Assembly: GCA_946122785.1 (NCBI GenBank)
Contig: CAMGYJ010000011.1
Location: 40,326,513 to 40,390,512, forward strand
Direction: 5' to 3'
From: Linum tenue
Taxonomy: Eukaryota; Streptophyta; Magnoliopsida; Malpighiales; Linaceae
Length of the DNA stretch: 64,000 bases
In this document: positions 60,412 through 64,000 of the stretch, in pieces
Layout: each line of letters opens with the position of its first letter
How positions within the stretch are numbered: position 1 is the first letter of the stretch
Notes under the pieces: generated by a model
The model's input: the letters and a program-made list of their open reading frames with translations, nothing else
Databases searched by the model: none
Told to the model about the DNA's origin: nothing
Made by a program: the position numbers and the translations under genes

Positions 60412-60496
60412 ATGTTCCATTTCACCTCGAGGCTTTGCAGAGGTTTAAATCTGAAGGAGCTCGTCACTAGTGCCCCTATCTATGAAACCTTCACCG
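60412..60496 (+). CDS. First coding exon of an unidentified gene, possibly organelle-targeted
   Basis: Exon 60394-60496 follows a good acceptor and ends at TTCACCG before GTAAAC (phase 1). The first ATG at 60412 gives MFHFTSRLCRGLNLKEL and continues through VTSAPIYETFTG, 28 codons plus one base. The stretch has Arg and Lys, hydroxylated residues and no acid until residue 16, compatible with a mitochondrial presequence; the site II promoter supports that reading. The family is not recognised. No following exon is seen in the window: a PMD-type transposon gene on the same strand begins within 1 kb, so the rest lies beyond the window, with the transposon inside an intron, or is lost. Confidence 0.5.
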
Positions 60497-60499
60497 GTA

Positions 60500-60935
60500 A
60501 ACCTTTCAATCTGATTCCATTTCAGTTCTCTTTAGCGTGTGTAGTAGTAGTTCATCGGACGGAAAATAGTACTAGTACTACAAACCAAAGTGATTAGGAC
60601 ATATGTACTAATGTAGCTTGATTATATATAAATGTATGCGGAGAATGTTTCATATTTTATGAAGTTTGTTTGTATTCAAAGGTTATTGAGATTTATACCG
60701 ACATTGGTTCACAAATATTTCCACGTTATTCTCCTTTGTCATGTGCTTCAACGCAAGTGAAGTGAACAACGAAATATAATTGATCTATACGGGTAACACA
60801 GTAAAATATATACGCAAGGCTACAGCTGAGTTTTAGTACATAAGTATAGCGGAAAAAATCCCACTGTACACACGTTTTTAAAAAAAATTCCCAAAATACA
60901 TAAGTTATAAAAAAAATTCCCAAAGTACACATGTT
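60500..60935. other. Intron or intergenic AT-rich stretch leading into the PMD element
   Basis: No coding features. Repeated AAAAAAATTCCCAAA(A/G)TACA motifs at about 60886-60930 probably belong to the left part of the PMD element. Its exact border is not determined because the right end lies outside the window. Confidence 0.45.
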
Positions 60936-60940
60936 TGGCA

Positions 60941-61357
60941 TTCACCGTTTTTGACAAACGCAGTGAAGGTAATCACCGCGTTTGATAAAAACGGTGAACA
61001 TTTCACCGTTTTAAATAAAAACGGTGATGCCTTCACCGCGTTTAATAAAAACGGTGAAGGCTTCACCGTTTTAAACTGAAACGGTGAAGACTTCACCGTT
61101 TTTATTAAACGCGGTGAAGGAGCTGACGTGGACAAACGCGGGGTATTCACCGCGTTAGACAAACACGGTGAATACCCCGTGTTTGTTTACGTCAGCGATC
61201 CGGGCCAATTTGCTTTCACCGTGGCCGTTGGATGCGGTGAGGCGCGGATCGTGGTTTTCTTCCCACGATCCGACGCCTCACAACACGCCACGTCCCCTAG
61301 ACATTCACCGCGTTTGTTGACAGCGGTGAGTTCACCGCGTTTGACTAACGCGGTGAA
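60941..61357. repeat. Array of 30-bp palindromes (TTCACCG...CGGTGAA) upstream of the PMD gene
   Basis: Six units at a 30-31 bp period start at 60941, 60972, 61002, 61032, 61062 and 61092. Each begins TCACCG and ends CGGTGA or a near variant around an AT-rich or GACAA centre, so each unit is itself an imperfect hairpin. Further palindromes follow: a nested hairpin of about 73 bp (61123-61195, arms starting CTGACGT), a 45-bp hairpin (61237-61281, GTGAGGCG/CGCCTCAC arms) and two more TTCACCG units (61304-61329, 61331-61357). The array ends about 50 bp before the TATA box of the PMD gene. Confidence 0.9.
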
Positions 61358-61404
61358 GGCGCTCCAATTGAATGCTGCGCAGGCGCCTCCCCCCTTCCCC
61401 CAAC

Positions 61405-61412
61405 TATAAATA
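61405..61412 (+). promoter_or_regulatory. TATA box of the PMD gene
   Basis: TATAAATA sits in a pyrimidine-rich context (CCCCAACTATAAATACCCCC). Transcription would be expected about 30 bp downstream, near 61440, leaving a short leader before the coding sequence at about 61500. Confidence 0.65.
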
Positions 61413-61505
61413 CCCCCTTCCCCTTTCACTTTCAACTCACCCCACAAACATTTCACTTCTTTCTCCCTCAATTTATCCGCTCTAGTCTCGTTCTAAGTAT
61501 GCTCT

Positions 61506-64000
61506 GTGGTTGCGGCTAAGTCCGATCTTCCACATCAGAAAGAATTACTAGAGTTTGACCCTAAAGCCCCCGTCCCTTACAAACCTAAAATCGTCGAACC
61601 TCTGTCCGGCCTACGCCAAAAAATGGACGAAGAGGCTCTTCGTGTAGGTTTTTGGTTTATGAATTTTTTTAATCGAAACAATTTGATTTTTTGTTTTTTT
61701 ATCAAAACAATCTCTGATTTCATTACTTTTTTATAGATGGGTGCCGAGATATACGATCCTCGATTGTATATCCATTATGGCCCAAGGGATGCGAGTCTCT
61801 TAACTGATCAAGAAGCTCATCGCTCCCGTGCTATTTGGGATAACTATCCGGTAATTTTTTGAGTATTCTTGCTTTATTTTATTATTTTCTAAGGTTTTAT
61901 TTTGCTTTATTTAATCTAATAAATTGTTATTTTTCCTATTTGTTTTAGGAATCGCTTGTTCCCGTGGTTCATAAAGGGACCAATAACTTGCCCGCTTGGC
62001 ATCCAAGGTTGGAGCCCTACATAGCGAGGACCGGTTTGGGAATGTTGCGCCATTTCTTGCGGATCGAGATCGACAACGATCTGCTTACGGCAATGGCGGA
62101 ACGATGGCGTCCCGAAACCCATACATTCCACCTTCCAGAGGGGGAAATGACGATCACCCTCAAAGACGTGGCGATCCTCACCGGGCTTCCTATTTCTGGA
62201 GATGCAATCATTGGTTCCACGACCAAACCCGAAGGAGGTTGGGGGCCGCTCATACGTGATCGTTTGGGCTTCGACATGCCGACCACCACACCAATTCTAG
62301 GACGGGGGCATCCTCCGTTGAATGCGGGGCAAGTGTCGGTCCCGTGGCTGGTATCTCACATCCAGCAAGAGGTGGAAATCAATGACGAGACACCGGAAGA
62401 ACAAGTCGAGCGCTACGCCCGCATCTACCTCATCGGTTTGGTGGGTGGATTTTTGTTCCCCGACAAGTCCAACCGGTGGATTCAAGGCATATGGTTGCCA
62501 TTGCTCACTGGTGACTGGGATGCAATTGGAGAGAAGAGTTGGGGATCGGCCGTGCTAGCGGGCGTATACCGGGAGCTGTGTACTTGCTCGAAGGTTGGGG
62601 CAAAGCAAGCTGGTGCTGCGATGTTCATCCTGCAACTGTGGGTATGGGAGCATCTACCGATGTTCGCACCTGCCGACCCACGTCCATACCGAAGAAACGA
62701 TGATGAACTCAACTTTCTGCAAAATCTCCCCTACGGTGTCAAGTAAGTTTATTTCGTACTGAGCCCAATTTAATTTTGATTGTGTACTTAGCTAGATTTA
62801 AATTGAATTTATTCTGTACATAGCCCAATTTAATTTTGATTGCATGCTTAGCTAGATTTTAATTTTATTTATTACGTACTTAGACCAATTTAATTTATTA
62901 TATGCTTAGCTATATTTCAACTAAATTGAATCCGTACTTTTACTTACAAGGTGGATAGGAGCAAATACGAATGACCATCAACCTGAGCATTCGTTATTGT
63001 TTTATCGTTCTGAGTTCTGAGTTAGATAACCATGGTGGAATCAGGTAATCATATTTTGTCCATATTTGAACAAGTTAAATTTTGTCAATGTAAATGGTCA
63101 TTGATTCCGAATTTTTTAATGAATATAGGTTATATGGGATCCATATCCACGTGAAGTGGGTGAGCTGCATCATCTTAGGCACCCTCTGGATCACGAGACG
63201 TGGTTGTGCAAAGTGCCATTGATCTGCTGGCACATGGTGGAATGGCACCTACCCGATCGATCTTTGAGGCAATATCGAATGGAGCAACCAATTCCACAAG
63301 ACCCGCCAGCCGGTTTCAGGGAGCTACATGCTATTGACCTCCGACACACTGCAAAGAACTGGGTGCTAAAGCATGGATTCTACATCAACATCTGGGAGAA
63401 TCGGTCCCAATGGGTGGTGCAAGGGATGCCGGAGACGAGACCGATGGGCTACCACGATGGATACATGCAGTGGTATCGGAAGTTCACCATGAGATGGGTG
63501 TCAAAGCAAGGTGCTGTGATGGGGTCGTTGGTAAGTCATCCTAATCTCCCTCATTCAAAAATCTATTTATTTTAAGGTTTAGTTAATTTGATAAGATAAG
63601 TGCTTTCCTTAGGTTGATGGTTTGGAACATGCCAAGTACACCCTCGAGAGTGCGCCAACCATGGATGAGCGGAAGACTAATTGGTTGACCCGACTTATGA
63701 ACAACCTCCTGAGTTGTACAAGAGAGCAAAGGAGGGATGTCGTGGCCTATCCTCCCGTTCCTGCCCCGGCACGACCCTCATTCCGTGATGATGCACCCAT
63801 TGTGCCCCCGGTTGAGCCCCCACGAAGGAGCAAACGCAGGCCTCTACCTACATTCGATGAGGTGCGTACAACTCAAGAAACCGAGATCCCTGAACCGTTC
63901 GAGTACCAGTGGGCACCTACAGCGGAAGCCGGTGGAGGGTCATCGAGTCGTGGAGCATCTCAGGAGTGGGACACTTTCTCTCATGGGTTCTCTCAATTCC
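61506..64000 (+). pseudogene. Plant mobile domain (PMD, MAIN-like) gene, transposon-type, right-truncated by the window
   Basis: Six exons with GT-AG introns. Exon 1 is open in its frame from about 61497 to 61643 (SDLPHQKELLEFDPKAPVP) but has no ATG before 61623; the nearby ATG at 61499 is one base out of register. Exon 2 is 61737-61850 (DPRLYIHYGPRDASLL), exon 3 61949-62742, exon 4 62951-63044, exon 5 63129-63530 and exon 6 63613 to the window end. Exon 3 carries the PMD signature: WHPRLEPYIARTGLG, ERWRPETHTFHLPEGEMT and ILTGLPISGD. Exon 5 continues it (WHMVEWHLPDRSLRQY). Exon 6 is Pro-rich with RRSKRR. The phases join in every intron, but exon 4 has TGA at 63018 and TAA in its last part, next to a 7-bp tandem repeat. 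PMD proteins occur as host silencing factors (MAIN, MAIL1) and in transposons. The upstream palindromes favour a transposon copy. Confidence 0.8.

Noticed and set aside
60941..61357. Terminator or riboswitch-like interpretation of the hairpins
   Set aside because: The structure lies upstream of a TATA box in a plant element, is periodic over 400 bp and occurs before, not after, the transcribed region.
62017..62712. Minus-strand frames of 76-90 codons within PMD exon 3
   Set aside because: They are antisense shadows of the conserved PMD coding frame.

Overview
This is nuclear DNA of a flowering plant, probably a dicot. The evidence is AT-rich intergenic sequence full of plant transposons: a plant L1-type LINE with DUF4283, zinc-knuckle and zf-RVT regions, a Mutator-like element, a CACTA terminus and TA-targeting MITEs. 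There is also a plant mobile domain (PMD) gene and GT-AG introns. No bacterial-style operons, rRNA genes, tRNA genes or CRISPR were seen. The species cannot be named from the sequence.

The main structure is a head-to-tail tandem array of a unit of about 22.7 kb. Copy 1 is 1-22713, copy 2 is 22714-45439, and copy 3 is 45440 to about 59208, where it stops at unit position about 13740. The phase is arbitrary because the window opens inside the unit, so the array probably extends to the left. The copies are nearly identical, with scattered substitutions and short indels. Copies 2 and 3 share changes that copy 1 lacks, so their separation looks the most recent. In the 27.3-35.8 kb part, copy 2 carries many one-base homopolymer indels that look more like consensus error than evolution.

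Each unit holds, in order: a LINE 3' relic; minus-strand host-gene fragments, one resembling the start of a receptor-like cytoplasmic kinase; a terminal inverted repeat and two MITEs at (TA)n tracts; a broken LINE with a Mutator-like element in its poly-A tail, all inside a 12-bp target duplication; an AT-rich gap; a duplicated pyrimidine-rich leader ending in a splice donor; and a minisatellite. Then follow a short inverted-repeat pair, degenerate telomere-like sequence, a CACTA terminus, the partner terminal inverted repeat, another MITE and the decayed exons of a host gene. No intact protein-coding gene was found in the unit. It is a transposon and gene-fragment macrosatellite.

The right edge of the array is complex. 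At a 22-bp inverted-repeat sequence, copy 3 switches into a reverse-complement copy of unit 14.08-14.44 kb (59209-59573). That piece is more diverged than the array copies are from each other. Single-copy DNA follows: a promoter with four site II (TGGGCY/RGCCCA) elements, a 5' UTR exon, an intron and a first coding exon with a possible mitochondrial presequence (59574-60496). That gene appears to be interrupted by, or to contain in an intron, a PMD transposon-type gene (about 61500 to the window end, six exons). An unusual array of about 30-bp palindromes precedes the PMD gene (60941-61357). The PMD gene has a broken start region and in-frame stops in exon 4, so it may be a pseudogene.
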